Positions 24,784 through 33,291 of a stretch of 37,478 nucleotides of DNA are shown here, in pieces. Position 1 is the stretch's first letter; each line of letters opens with the position of its first letter. Both the position numbers and the translations under genes were made by a program. This DNA comes from an uncultured Porphyromonadaceae bacterium (GTDB lineage: Bacteria > Bacteroidota > Bacteroidia > Bacteroidales > Muribaculaceae). The stretch covers positions 1 to 37,478 of the forward strand of contig CAMWUY010000004.1 of NCBI GenBank assembly GCA_947177615.1, in the 5' to 3' direction. The notes below the pieces were generated by a model. The model was not told the origin of the DNA and made no database searches. It saw only the letters and a list, made by a program, of their open reading frames with translations.

Positions 24784-26062
24784 CCTCAAAAAGCTCCTCT
24801 AATTTTGATTTGATTCGCAGACTGTCGTCCAATGCCTTATGAAATGATGAGAACGGTACCCCCCGGTCTATATTTTGCTTGATAACAACAGAACGGTTAT
24901 CCTCCGTTCTTTTCAACAGATATGCCGATACTTTAGAGGGGTCGAGCACAAGATTGGGATTGTCATGCAAATACTCACACAACGCGACATATTGTGAGTA
25001 ATCGTTCTTCTCTTTCAAATCGTCTCTCAACTCATATTTCAACACCAACTCATTTATACGTCTCAGAAAGTAGTCACTGTGGGTTGTGACCTGCACACAG
25101 CTCCCCGCCTGAATCATGCACGACAATATGTCAGCCATCATCCTTTGCTTCAATGGATGCAGATGAGCCTCCGGCTCATCTATCATCAGCGACATTGTCG
25201 ATATATCGGTATTATTTACCAGAAACTCCAGCGATGCCAGTTCTCTGACGGAGGCAGCCGCCGCACTCAACGGCATTTCCTCTCCATTGGTCGAATATAT
25301 ATACTGACCTTCACGCCTCTCGACATGTCCGTCCAGCACGTCGCGTATCAATGCTGTCAATTCATCAGGCAGTTTCAACTTATTAGGCTTAGCCATCAAC
25401 ATGGTCTGTATCGCTTTCTGAAACTCGGCATACATACCTGTTATCGGAATAACTGACTCCGTAAGCATCATGCCTCGTGACGGAGGTAATACGTATGACT
25501 CCGTCAGATCTGTAAACTTACCGAATATTTCCTGGATTAAATAGAAACGGAACAGGTATGCGAATGGGGATTCTTCAGCCATACCATTGGCATCCTTAAT
25601 CTTATACGACAGACCCGGAACCTGAATATTGATATAGGTCTCCACATTATCACCGATTTCCACTATTTCATCCGCGACCTTGCATATTATCATATCCGGA
25701 ACAGAGGCAGGCAACTTAATCGTCACTTTTCCATTCAGGTTGTTAGCCTTGACCATATAGCTGAGCCATGTGACGGCATCTTCCGACAACCATTTCTCAA
25801 ATTCGGATTTGGATATTCCCAACTCCAAGGGACCATCCTTAAGATCCTTATGAATGCGGTCAATATCAAATTCTTGCGAATTGAAATAACCCGATATTCT
25901 TTTGGTATCGAGCAATACTGAGAATATATAATGACAGATGATGGATATATAACTCTTGCCGAGTCCCGATTCTCCGGAAAAAATCATGAAGTTGTTGAGA
26001 ATAATCTCATCAGATTCGTCTATCATTCCCAACTTGTGGATTTTAATACTGACCGGTTTCAT
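24770..26062 (-). CDS. ABC/SMC-type AAA ATPase, putative defence ATPase
   Basis: The 430-aa ATPase has Walker A FSGESGLGKS (G30-S37), a signature-like PLSAAAASVREL (about 265-275), Walker B SLMIDEPEAHLHP (D295-E296) and a downstream VTTHSDYFL His loop. This is the AAA_15/AAA_21 class found in OLD-, RloA/PrrC- and Septu-like defence ATPases. It has no TOPRIM nuclease domain, so the nuclease activity may reside in the overlapping downstream gene. The start at ATG 26062 (MKPVSIKI) is chosen; the track's TTG start adds 12 residues. It is divergent from the HEPN-like gene across about 130 nt of AT-rich DNA. Confidence 0.88.
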   Translation of the reverse strand: MKPVSIKIHKLGMIDESDEIILNNFMIFSGESGLGKSYISIICHYIFSVLLDTKRISGYFNSQEFDIDRIHKDLKDGPLELGISKSEFEKWLSEDAVTWLSYMVKANNLNGKVTIKLPASVPDMIICKVADEIVEIGDNVETYINIQVPGLSYKIKDANGMAEESPFAYLFRFYLIQEIFGKFTDLTESYVLPPSRGMMLTESVIPITGMYAEFQKAIQTMLMAKPNKLKLPDELTALIRDVLDGHVERREGQYIYSTNGEEMPLSAAAASVRELASLEFLVNNTDISTMSLMIDEPEAHLHPLKQRMMADILSCMIQAGSCVQVTTHSDYFLRRINELVLKYELRDDLKEKNDYSQYVALCEYLHDNPNLVLDPSKVSAYLLKRTEDNRSVVIKQNIDRGVPFSSFHKALDDSLRIKSKLEELFEDADD

Positions 26063-26095
26063 ATTATAACATATATGTGATGTGGATATACATTG

Positions 26096-26103
26096 CAAAA
26101 ATA
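26096..26103 (-). promoter_or_regulatory. Candidate -7 element for the ATPase/nuclease genes
   Basis: On the minus strand TATTTTTG (26096-26103) fits TAnnTTTG, about 33 nt upstream of the ATPase ATG (26062). A matching -33 box is not clear, so this is a weak call. Confidence 0.35.
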
Positions 26104-26136
26104 ATAATTATAATTTATATTAAGAGCGCGTTCAGA

Positions 26137-26165
26137 TTGATTTACATACAATTTTATTATATTTG
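26137..26165 (+). promoter_or_regulatory. Predicted promoter of the HEPN-like gene
   Basis: TTG (26137-26139), an 18-nt spacer and TATATTTG (26158-26165) form a Bacteroidetes-type promoter about 25 nt before the ATG at 26191. Together with the leftward -7 element it makes a divergent control region for the three-gene module. Confidence 0.5.
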
Positions 26166-26190
26166 AAATAAACTAAATTATTTGAAGCAG

Positions 26191-28308
26191 ATGATGACTA
26201 CTAACATATATGAGGATAAGATAGCACTATGTTTCCGGGAGATTATACTCTGCCGGAAGGTTCTCAACACAAAGAGGGCGGACGAGGTAAGCGCGCGATT
26301 GGTCGCGATTTACATTCTGCTCAGAACTGATGACATCACCAAGTTATGGTGTCATTCATTTCCCAAAGAGAGCATTGAGCGCGTACTGGCTGACGAAGCC
26401 AAGAATAAATATAATGCCGGGTTCCGACAGGTGCGTGACAAAATCGGTGCTCATTATCAATCGGCGGATGCCACCAAATCCGCCGATATATTAGCAAGTT
26501 CACAATTATTTTACAGCTTCGACCTCACTGACATCGACAACCTTGTCGATGAACTTATGGCAGCGCGTGACCTCCTCGAAAATACAGAACACACCTATGA
26601 GGATGTCGTGTCCATTCAGGATTTTGCCGAAATACTCCGAATTCTGGATGAGATTCATGATGGTGACAAAGCCTGTTTAACCACCTCGTCCATCGAGCTG
26701 TTCGGGATAAACCGCGGCGGACTGATTTCATGTTCCAAAGAGCAGAGAAAGGGACAGTTCCTGCGCAGTATCGAGCTGATGGTCAGCTATGCCAAAGCGC
26801 TTGCTGAAGGGAGTTACCGCCAGCCTGAAGTCAAGCGTATGTTCACACGTCTTTGGGCATCACTCATATACAGTTACCACGACAACCTCTTCACCCGCAC
26901 GGACATCTCACCGAAAGCATCTCAATACGAAGAAGGGTTTGACCGAATGTATATGAAACTTGTATCCTCCCGTGATGACCCATCCAAGCTCGAAAATATA
27001 TTCACGGAGTTTGACAATCTGCACCATACTTCCGAGTTCTTCCGTCGCAACAGAGACGTAAGAGACCACGCATGCGCACACCTCGATGAGAAAAGTAGTG
27101 TCAGCGATATTGACTCTCAGCTCAACGGCCTTCCGATAGATGAGCTGTATCGGCAGTATGACAATATGTTGAACCTGTTCAACTACCTTTGCCGCAACAT
27201 TTTCTGTCTAACATTCCTGAGCATTGAACCGCGCTCTCCTCTCCCCGGCGCAAGATTTGAAACCATTGTCGGCAATCGGGACTTTTATGGCCGTGAACCC
27301 GTTGAATGTGAACAACCGCAAAATATGTCTCCGGATGAAATCTTGCGGTCTCTGCGTAAGAACGACTCCAATCGTGAATTGGCCGAAACTCTGTTGATTG
27401 AAAGATTACGTTCACAAAACGATGAGCTTTTCTACCCTATGATTGAGGCGATAACACACCGTTTTGAGGGGATGAATACGATTGAGTGTGATTTATGCCC
27501 AATCTTTATTGCGCTGCACAATGCAAGGAGATGTTTCCCGGAACGGTTGCAGGACTCCCTGCTCATACTCCTGACCAATAATAACATATCTGATTACCTC
27601 AGACTATATATCCTCCGCGAGATAGCGTCATTGGCCCGAAGAGCCCGGGATTATGATTTATGGTCAGACCTGACACTATGGATGCAAAGCGAATACTATC
27701 CGATACAGGCTTTCGGCTTTCTTGCAGGACTGCACTTTCTGATGTCTGACAGCACGCTGAATCCTACACCCAAGACTAAACCCCTTGCCGTCAATACGGA
27801 TTATGCCAATCTGCTTGATGATGTCACCGATCCTATCAAAAAACTCGGCATCATACTTCTGCTGAATCAGCACTGGCGTTTCGGAGATGAATATCAGCAT
27901 ATAAGAAACAAAGAGACTGATTATGACAGTTGGCTGAAAGATAGCTTAAACAAAGACATCAGCAAGTATGCCGACTATATCCATTTGAACAATCAGGAGA
28001 TACGTGACTTATGGAGTAAGTATGATAAAGGAGGGTTCTATTTATGCCTGCTTCATAACCTTATCATATCTGAAAAGGAGAGGAACGCTGACCCGAACAT
28101 GTTTCTTGAGCTGTGGAGATGGAACGCTTTCATACGCTATCGGCCGGACAAATATGAGGCTCTGAGTGTTGCACTTATGGACGAACTGAACGGAAATATT
28201 GATGTAGCCCGCGACTTGTTCATACAAATTGCAGCCGACAATCCGGCTGATGCCTGCGTTTATCAGATGCTCCGCGACTTCAACCGGAGAAACAAACCGA
28301 ACCGCTGA
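26191..28308 (+). CDS. Large protein with two HEPN-like R-x5-H motifs
   Basis: The 705-aa protein starts at ATG 26191; the track's TTG at 26182 adds three residues. Two regions carry R-D-x4-A-H style motifs: RQVRDKIGAHYQ (R82...H88) and RDVRDHACAHLDE (R291...H297). Both sit at the end of helical segments and look like AbiU2/AbiV-type HEPN active-site motifs. HEPN proteins often act as RNases in abortive infection. The C-terminal half is helical and repeat-like (for example LRLYILREIASLARRARDYDLW), suggesting a HEAT/TPR-type scaffold. No membrane segment is seen. Its divergent position next to an ABC-type ATPase and a PD-(D/E)XK-like nuclease suggests a defence module. The family is otherwise unrecognised. 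Confidence 0.65.
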   Translation: MMTTNIYEDKIALCFREIILCRKVLNTKRADEVSARLVAIYILLRTDDITKLWCHSFPKESIERVLADEAKNKYNAGFRQVRDKIGAHYQSADATKSADILASSQLFYSFDLTDIDNLVDELMAARDLLENTEHTYEDVVSIQDFAEILRILDEIHDGDKACLTTSSIELFGINRGGLISCSKEQRKGQFLRSIELMVSYAKALAEGSYRQPEVKRMFTRLWASLIYSYHDNLFTRTDISPKASQYEEGFDRMYMKLVSSRDDPSKLENIFTEFDNLHHTSEFFRRNRDVRDHACAHLDEKSSVSDIDSQLNGLPIDELYRQYDNMLNLFNYLCRNIFCLTFLSIEPRSPLPGARFETIVGNRDFYGREPVECEQPQNMSPDEILRSLRKNDSNRELAETLLIERLRSQNDELFYPMIEAITHRFEGMNTIECDLCPIFIALHNARRCFPERLQDSLLILLTNNNISDYLRLYILREIASLARRARDYDLWSDLTLWMQSEYYPIQAFGFLAGLHFLMSDSTLNPTPKTKPLAVNTDYANLLDDVTDPIKKLGIILLLNQHWRFGDEYQHIRNKETDYDSWLKDSLNKDISKYADYIHLNNQEIRDLWSKYDKGGFYLCLLHNLIISEKERNADPNMFLELWRWNAFIRYRPDKYEALSVALMDELNGNIDVARDLFIQIAADNPADACVYQMLRDFNRRNKPNR

Positions 28309-28371
28309 CTATCTGTGTGAAATGAACAGATGCTGCTTTTTCTGCAACAAATAACATTAGTGTACTGAATT

Positions 28372-28403
28372 TTTGGGAGTTCGGTGATTTTGTATTAATT
28401 TTG
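28372..28403 (+). promoter_or_regulatory. Predicted promoter of the export genes
   Basis: TTTG (28372-28375), a 20-nt spacer and TAATTTTG (28396-28403) match the Bacteroidetes consensus well. Transcription would start near 28410, about 85 nt before the ATG at 28495. The rest of the 28309-28494 gap shows no other structure. Confidence 0.7.
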
Positions 28404-28494
28404 TGATTATGGATGGGTTAGGACCTTTATCTAATTTTTTTGTATTAATAAAAGTCGGGATGGCGCAAGCCCTTGACTAACAGATATTGAAACG

Positions 28495-28641
28495 ATGAAG
28501 TTTACTCTTAAGGCAAAGGTGTGGATGACTGCGGCGTTTGTGGCCGTGGCGATGACTGCATGGGCGATGACCGATGATGAGGTTATATCCGTGCACAGTC
28601 GGCTGCCGGCAAGTCCAATCAGGATATCGGTAAGGAACTGA
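28495..28641 (+). pseudogene. Frameshifted N-terminus and signal peptide of the Wza-like exporter
   Basis: From the ATG at 28495 the frame encodes a signal peptide (MKFTLKAKVWMTAAFVAVAM...) and TDDEVIS, then loses the family pattern (VHSRLPASP) and stops at TGA 28639-28641. In the frame of the large downstream ORF the same DNA reads SAAGKSNQDIGKELMARG, the conserved N-terminal segment of Bacteroidales SLBB exporters. A net shift (an extra CA in gtgcacag near 28591-28598, or a missing base) therefore separates signal peptide and body. The stop overlaps the next ATG as TGATG. Confidence 0.75.
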
Positions 28642-30905
28642 TGGCTCGCGGTGTGCCGTCAAGTCAGATACAGCGTATACGTACAAAGTATAATAACGGA
28701 GGATCCAACACAGTAGGGACTATGGTGGAGGCACAATCGGCAGCCATAGTAGATAATGGACGTGATATGCCTGTGGAGACTGCCATTGTAAATACCGAAA
28801 GTGTCGTTGATGTTTTCACTCCCGATGAGGGCAAAGCTGCTCGTGAGGTATATGGACATGATCTTTTCAACTCCCGTAATCTTAATTTTGAGCCGAATAA
28901 AAATATGGCTACTCCCCGTGACTATCGTCTCGGACCCGGCGATGAGGTGATCATCGACGTATGGGGCGCGGCCGAGGAGCATTTGCGTGAGACAATCTCA
29001 CCTGAAGGAAGTATTATGATAGCCCGTCTCGGTCCGGTTCATCTCAATGGCAAGACTATCGAGGAGGCAAATACATATATCAAAAACCTTTTCGCCCGCA
29101 AATATGCCGGTGTCAGCAGTGACCAGACCGATATCAGTGTCAATCTCGGTGATCTGCGTTCGATCCAGATTGACATCATGGGTGAGGTGGATACTCCGGG
29201 AACATTCCGGATGTCACCGTTCTCCAGTGTCTTTCATGCGCTATATAGTGCCGGTGGTATCAACAATATCGGTTCGATGCGTAACATTACCGTGCTGCGC
29301 AACGGTAAGCGTGTGGCCAATGTCGATATCTACGACTATCTCTTCAAAGGCAAACAGACCGGCAATATCCGTCTGCAGGAGGGGGATGTCATAATAGTGC
29401 CCCCTTACGATCAGATAGTCAATATTTCGGGCAATGTGAAGCGACCGATGTATTATGAGATCAAGCCGGGTGAGACTATCGCCTCCCTTCTGGAGTATGC
29501 CGGCGGTTTCTCAGGAGATGCCTATTCGGGTATGGTACGCGTGTCGCGTCAGAATGGTGAGGATAATGACCTTTACAATATTGACAAGGGTGAGTTCGCG
29601 AGTTATCGTCTGCAGGATGGTGACGTGGTGACGGTCGGTAATGTCCTGGATCGCTACAGCAATCGTGTGGAGCTCAAGGGTGCGGTCAACCGTCCCGGCC
29701 TGTATGCGCTGGGCAATAAAGCATCAACGCTTAGCGAGATGATCAGCCTGGCTGACGGACTGACTGATGACGCATACAGGGGTCGTGCCTTGATATATCG
29801 TCAGGGCCCTGACATGACACTGCAAGTCATTCCGGTAGACCTCAATGCCGTACTCGGAGGATATGCCGAGGATATAGTGCTGCAGAAGAATGATGTGATC
29901 GAGATCGCCAGTGTGCAGCTCATAGAGGAGAAGGGTGACTTCCTGATAGATGGCTGGGTGGCAAATCCGGGTGATTATTCATACATGGACAATACATCGG
30001 TGCAGGATCTGATATTGCGTGCCGGCGGTCTGTTGGATGGAGCCTCGACAGTGCGTTGCGAGATCTCCCGCCGTATCGATGATCCGACAGCGCTTACTGA
30101 CTCACAACTGTTGGGCGAATTTTATACCGTAACCCTCGATGGCGGACTTGATACACGCAACCGTGCATCGGAGTTTATTTTGAAACCATACGATAGGGTG
30201 GTGGTGCGTAAATCTCCGCGCTATGTAGAGCAGAAACTTGTAACAGTCGATGGTCAGATCGTCTTCCCGGGAGCTTATACCATCACTAAGCGCAACGAGC
30301 GCCTCTCTGACCTCGTAGAGCGAGCCGGGGGCACGGCTGAAGGTGCATATCTCAAGGGTGCATATCTCAAACGGAGGATGACGGATGATGAATATGAGGA
30401 ACGACAGAATGTGATACGTCTGGCGATGTATAATCAGAATACCCAGGACTCCATTTCGACAACTAAATTAAGTATCGACAGGACGTACAGCGTCGGTATA
30501 GACCTTGTAGCCGCGTTGGACAATCCGGGGAGCTCACAGGATGTAGTGCTGCAGCCCGGTGATGCACTGTTTATTCCGGAGCAACAGAGCACAGTCAAGG
30601 TGTCGGGTGATGTGATGTATCCGAACTCGGTGGTATTTACCGAGGGTAAGAAGGCTTCCTATTATATAGATCAGGCCGGTGGATATGGTCTGACAGCCAA
30701 GAAGAACAGATCGTATATCATCTATATGAATGGTATGGTCGCTAAGGTGAATAGAAAAACCCCGATAGAGCCGGGATCACATATTATCGTGCCCTCCAAG
30801 TCTATGGAAAAGAAGAATGTATGGGAGACTATACTGCCTATGATCTCCGGTATAGGCTCGGTAGCTACAATGGCGGCCGCCGTCGCTTCGCTCTTCCGAA
30901 AATAA
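28641..30905 (+). CDS. wza: Wza-type polysaccharide export protein with multiple SLBB domains (body of a frameshifted gene)
   Basis: The 754-aa ORF holds a poly-export domain (RDYRLGPGDEVIIDVWG, about residues 92-108) and several SLBB repeats (for example VNISGNVKRPMYYEIKPGE and VKVSGDVMYPNSVVF). A C-terminal hydrophobic segment (ILPMISGIGSVATMAAAV) precedes a basic end. It should form the outer-membrane export channel for the polysaccharide. The ORF begins at an internal Met. The true N-terminus with signal peptide lies at 28495 in another reading frame, so as written the protein would not be secreted. The export genes lie 3' of the defence-like module and have their own promoter. Confidence 0.88.
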   Translation: MARGVPSSQIQRIRTKYNNGGSNTVGTMVEAQSAAIVDNGRDMPVETAIVNTESVVDVFTPDEGKAAREVYGHDLFNSRNLNFEPNKNMATPRDYRLGPGDEVIIDVWGAAEEHLRETISPEGSIMIARLGPVHLNGKTIEEANTYIKNLFARKYAGVSSDQTDISVNLGDLRSIQIDIMGEVDTPGTFRMSPFSSVFHALYSAGGINNIGSMRNITVLRNGKRVANVDIYDYLFKGKQTGNIRLQEGDVIIVPPYDQIVNISGNVKRPMYYEIKPGETIASLLEYAGGFSGDAYSGMVRVSRQNGEDNDLYNIDKGEFASYRLQDGDVVTVGNVLDRYSNRVELKGAVNRPGLYALGNKASTLSEMISLADGLTDDAYRGRALIYRQGPDMTLQVIPVDLNAVLGGYAEDIVLQKNDVIEIASVQLIEEKGDFLIDGWVANPGDYSYMDNTSVQDLILRAGGLLDGASTVRCEISRRIDDPTALTDSQLLGEFYTVTLDGGLDTRNRASEFILKPYDRVVVRKSPRYVEQKLVTVDGQIVFPGAYTITKRNERLSDLVERAGGTAEGAYLKGAYLKRRMTDDEYEERQNVIRLAMYNQNTQDSISTTKLSIDRTYSVGIDLVAALDNPGSSQDVVLQPGDALFIPEQQSTVKVSGDVMYPNSVVFTEGKKASYYIDQAGGYGLTAKKNRSYIIYMNGMVAKVNRKTPIEPGSHIIVPSKSMEKKNVWETILPMISGIGSVATMAAAVASLFRK

Positions 30906-30983
30906 TGGCGGGGGCATGGCTTGCCATGTCTTGCCATCTCTTGGTGATCAAAATATAATCGTACTAACAATCGGCATTAATCC

Positions 30984-32108
30984 ATGTCAGAGATAGATAT
31001 AGAAGTCAGAGACGACAATTCCGATAACGGGAAAAGTAATGAGATAGACCTCGTGGCAATTGCTAAAAAGCTATGGAGCGAGCGTAAACGTATCATAATA
31101 TGGAGTGTATGCGGTGCTGTGATAGGTCTTATCGTGGCCTTCAGCATTCCGCGTGAATATACTACCAATGTCAAGTTGGTGCCGGAGTCTGGAGATAGTC
31201 CTTCCGGAAATGCACTCGGCGGATTGGCTGCAATGGCGGGGATCAATTTGGGCGCTGATGGCGATGATGCGCTTTCTCCAAACTTGTATCCGGATGTAAT
31301 AAGCTCGGTGCCGTTTGAACTATCGCTGCTTGAAATACCTCTGACTGATCAATCGGGAAATGAGAAATTTACTCTCGAGCAGTATATTACGGAGGATGTG
31401 CGTAGCCCGTGGTGGAGTGCCGTCATGTCAGCTCCCGGTGCGATATTGTCGTTATTCAGGTCAGGTAATGAGGATAAAGAGACTGAGGTAAGCACAGGTG
31501 ATGATAACGGACCGCTTCGTATCACAATGGAGCAGGCGGGGATGATAAGCTTTCTGCGTGGTGCCGTGGTCTCGGATGTGGACAAGAAGACCGGGGTGAT
31601 CTCCATATCGGTGACGATGCAGGATCCGGTTGTTTCAGCGACATTGGCAGATACAGTTGCTCATCGCCTCCAGGAGTTTATTACAGGTTATCGTACACAG
31701 AAGGCGCGGCAGGATCTGGAGTTTGTCGAGAAGCTTAACAATGAGGCGAAAGATAAATATTACGAAGCGCAGCAGAAGTATGCCAACTATCTCGACAGTC
31801 ACCAAGGATTGGTATTATTTTCGGCTCAGACTATGCGTGATCGTCTGGAAAACGAGGCTACATTAGCATTTAATGTTTATAATCAGACGGCTCAGAAACT
31901 GGAACTGGCGAAGGCAAAGGTGCAGGAGCAGACACCTGTGTACGCTACTATAGAGCCTCCTACAGTGCCTATCATCCCCTCAAAGCCTCGCAAGGTCGTA
32001 TTACTCTTCGGTTTCACCTTTCTCGGTTTTGCAGCATCTTGTGCGTGGATTATCTTTGGGCAACCTTTGATCAATGCATTCCGCAAGGATGAGGGAATGG
32101 AGAGTTAA
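30984..32108 (+). CDS. Wzz-type chain-length/export regulator without kinase domain
   Basis: The 374-aa inner-membrane protein has two transmembrane helices, IIIWSVCGAVIGLIVAF (about 39-55) and VVLLFGFTFLGFAASCAWII (about 336-355). They flank a periplasmic domain with a long coiled coil (KLNNEAKDKYYEAQQKYANYL) and the conserved P-rich PPTVPIIPSKPRK before helix two. It sets polymer length and couples to Wza. There is no C-terminal BY-kinase (Wzc) domain and none elsewhere in the window. It follows wza by 78 nt and is probably in the same transcript. Confidence 0.9.
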   Translation: MSEIDIEVRDDNSDNGKSNEIDLVAIAKKLWSERKRIIIWSVCGAVIGLIVAFSIPREYTTNVKLVPESGDSPSGNALGGLAAMAGINLGADGDDALSPNLYPDVISSVPFELSLLEIPLTDQSGNEKFTLEQYITEDVRSPWWSAVMSAPGAILSLFRSGNEDKETEVSTGDDNGPLRITMEQAGMISFLRGAVVSDVDKKTGVISISVTMQDPVVSATLADTVAHRLQEFITGYRTQKARQDLEFVEKLNNEAKDKYYEAQQKYANYLDSHQGLVLFSAQTMRDRLENEATLAFNVYNQTAQKLELAKAKVQEQTPVYATIEPPTVPIIPSKPRKVVLLFGFTFLGFAASCAWIIFGQPLINAFRKDEGMES

Positions 32109-32117
32109 CAGCCGGGA

Positions 32118-32210
32118 GTGAGCAGTCGACAAGGAGTGTAGGCTTTAGCCTACGCAGTAGTCGACAAGGAGTGAGCAGTCGACAAGGAGTGTAGGCTTTA
32201 GCCTACGCAA
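32118..32210. repeat. 40-bp perfect direct repeat carrying a hairpin, two copies
   Basis: An identical 40-bp unit occurs at 32118-32157 and 32171-32210. Each ends in the inverted repeat GTAGGCT-TT-AGCCTAC (7-bp stem). A shorter block, gtcgacaaggagt, appears three times. It occupies the gap between the wzz-like and peptidase genes. There are no spacers of CRISPR type. It looks like a dispersed intergenic repeat and may act as an attenuator. Confidence 0.85.
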
Positions 32211-32254
32211 CAATCGAGAATTGATAATCGAGTGCAGAGAGATTAGATTTAATA

Positions 32255-33253
32255 ATGGAATTGAAAAGGATATTATCAATAGTGACGATAGTGATAGCCG
32301 GTGCCACAACGCCGGCTGTCGCTCAATCGGACCTTAATGATATTCTATCCGGAGTCCTTGACGTAATGGACAAGGCCGCGGCACCGCTCAATAGCGGTGA
32401 TGATATTGACGACAGCATGTTGGCCTCCGTGGCGGAGAGTATGTCAGTAAGCGGGACTCTCGACTATCTGTATGAAGTATATAACACACCCACGAAGTCA
32501 TCATATACACATTACAGAACACAGAATTATGGCGGTATGAGATACAATTCGCGACATCAGAATAATAACGGCACCTCCGGCGGTCAGCGTAATTATGCCT
32601 ACCTGATACCGTCCACAGCGGTAAGTCCTGTTGTCGGGCGTGTGACTTCGCGCTATGGATACCGTCCGCAATTCGGGCGTATGCATCATGGGACGGATAT
32701 AGCGGTCAATATCGGTGACACGATTCGGGCCGCAATAGATGGTGTCGTGCTTCGTGTATCTAATGATGCTCACGGCTATGGGGTATTCGTGTGTCTGCAG
32801 CATAACGGTGGACTTGAGACTCGGTATGCGCACCTCAGTGGAGTTCTGGTGGCACCGGGGATGCGTGTGTCCGCCGGTGACCCTATCGCGTTAGGTGGTA
32901 ATACCGGTAACTCTACAGGCCCGCATCTTCACTTTGAGACTCGTGTTGATGGTAAGGCTGTTGACCTCAGCTATATGTTCAATTTCTCGCAACCGGTATC
33001 GACTTATCCTAAGGCCAAATCCTCGGCTTACAGCTATGATGCTGCAGATATCGGTATTATCGCCGGTACGGGCTCGACAGCTGTCTCAGGTACGAAGAGT
33101 GTGTCCGCACGCTCCACATACGTAGTCAAAGTTGGGGATACGATAGAAACAATAGCGCGAAAGAACGGTCTAAGCGTAATTAAGCTATGCAATCTCAATA
33201 TGCTGACCCTAACAGATCAGCTCCTCCCCGGCCGAATGCTTAAGCTGCGCTAA
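32255..33253 (+). CDS. Secreted M23 metallopeptidase with C-terminal LysM domain
   Basis: The 332-aa protein has a signal peptide (MELKRILSIVTIVIAGATTPAVAQ) and a low-complexity linker with Asn/Gly/Tyr. The M23/lysostaphin domain (about 125-250) keeps its zinc ligands in HHGTDIA and GPHLHFE. The LysM repeat (about 288-332; VKVGDTIETIARKNGLS) binds peptidoglycan. It should cleave or remodel cell-wall cross-links, possibly making room for the export machine. It is convergent with comF; the 38 nt between them hold no clear terminator. Confidence 0.92.
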   Translation: MELKRILSIVTIVIAGATTPAVAQSDLNDILSGVLDVMDKAAAPLNSGDDIDDSMLASVAESMSVSGTLDYLYEVYNTPTKSSYTHYRTQNYGGMRYNSRHQNNNGTSGGQRNYAYLIPSTAVSPVVGRVTSRYGYRPQFGRMHHGTDIAVNIGDTIRAAIDGVVLRVSNDAHGYGVFVCLQHNGGLETRYAHLSGVLVAPGMRVSAGDPIALGGNTGNSTGPHLHFETRVDGKAVDLSYMFNFSQPVSTYPKAKSSAYSYDAADIGIIAGTGSTAVSGTKSVSARSTYVVKVGDTIETIARKNGLSVIKLCNLNMLTLTDQLLPGRMLKLR

Positions 33254-33291
33254 AATCAATACAGAATTTTTAGTTATTGTAATTGTGGAGG

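Noticed and set aside
24770-26062. OLD/Gabija GajA-type nuclease
   Set aside because: There is no TOPRIM domain after the ATPase region; the protein ends at 430 aa.
30906-30983. Short palindrome catggc-tt-gccatg after wza as a terminator
   Set aside because: Only a 6-bp stem without a U tract, and the next export gene follows closely in the same direction.
32118-32210. Insertion sequence or attachment site
   Set aside because: No transposase or integrase and no target-site duplication; only a duplicated hairpin unit.
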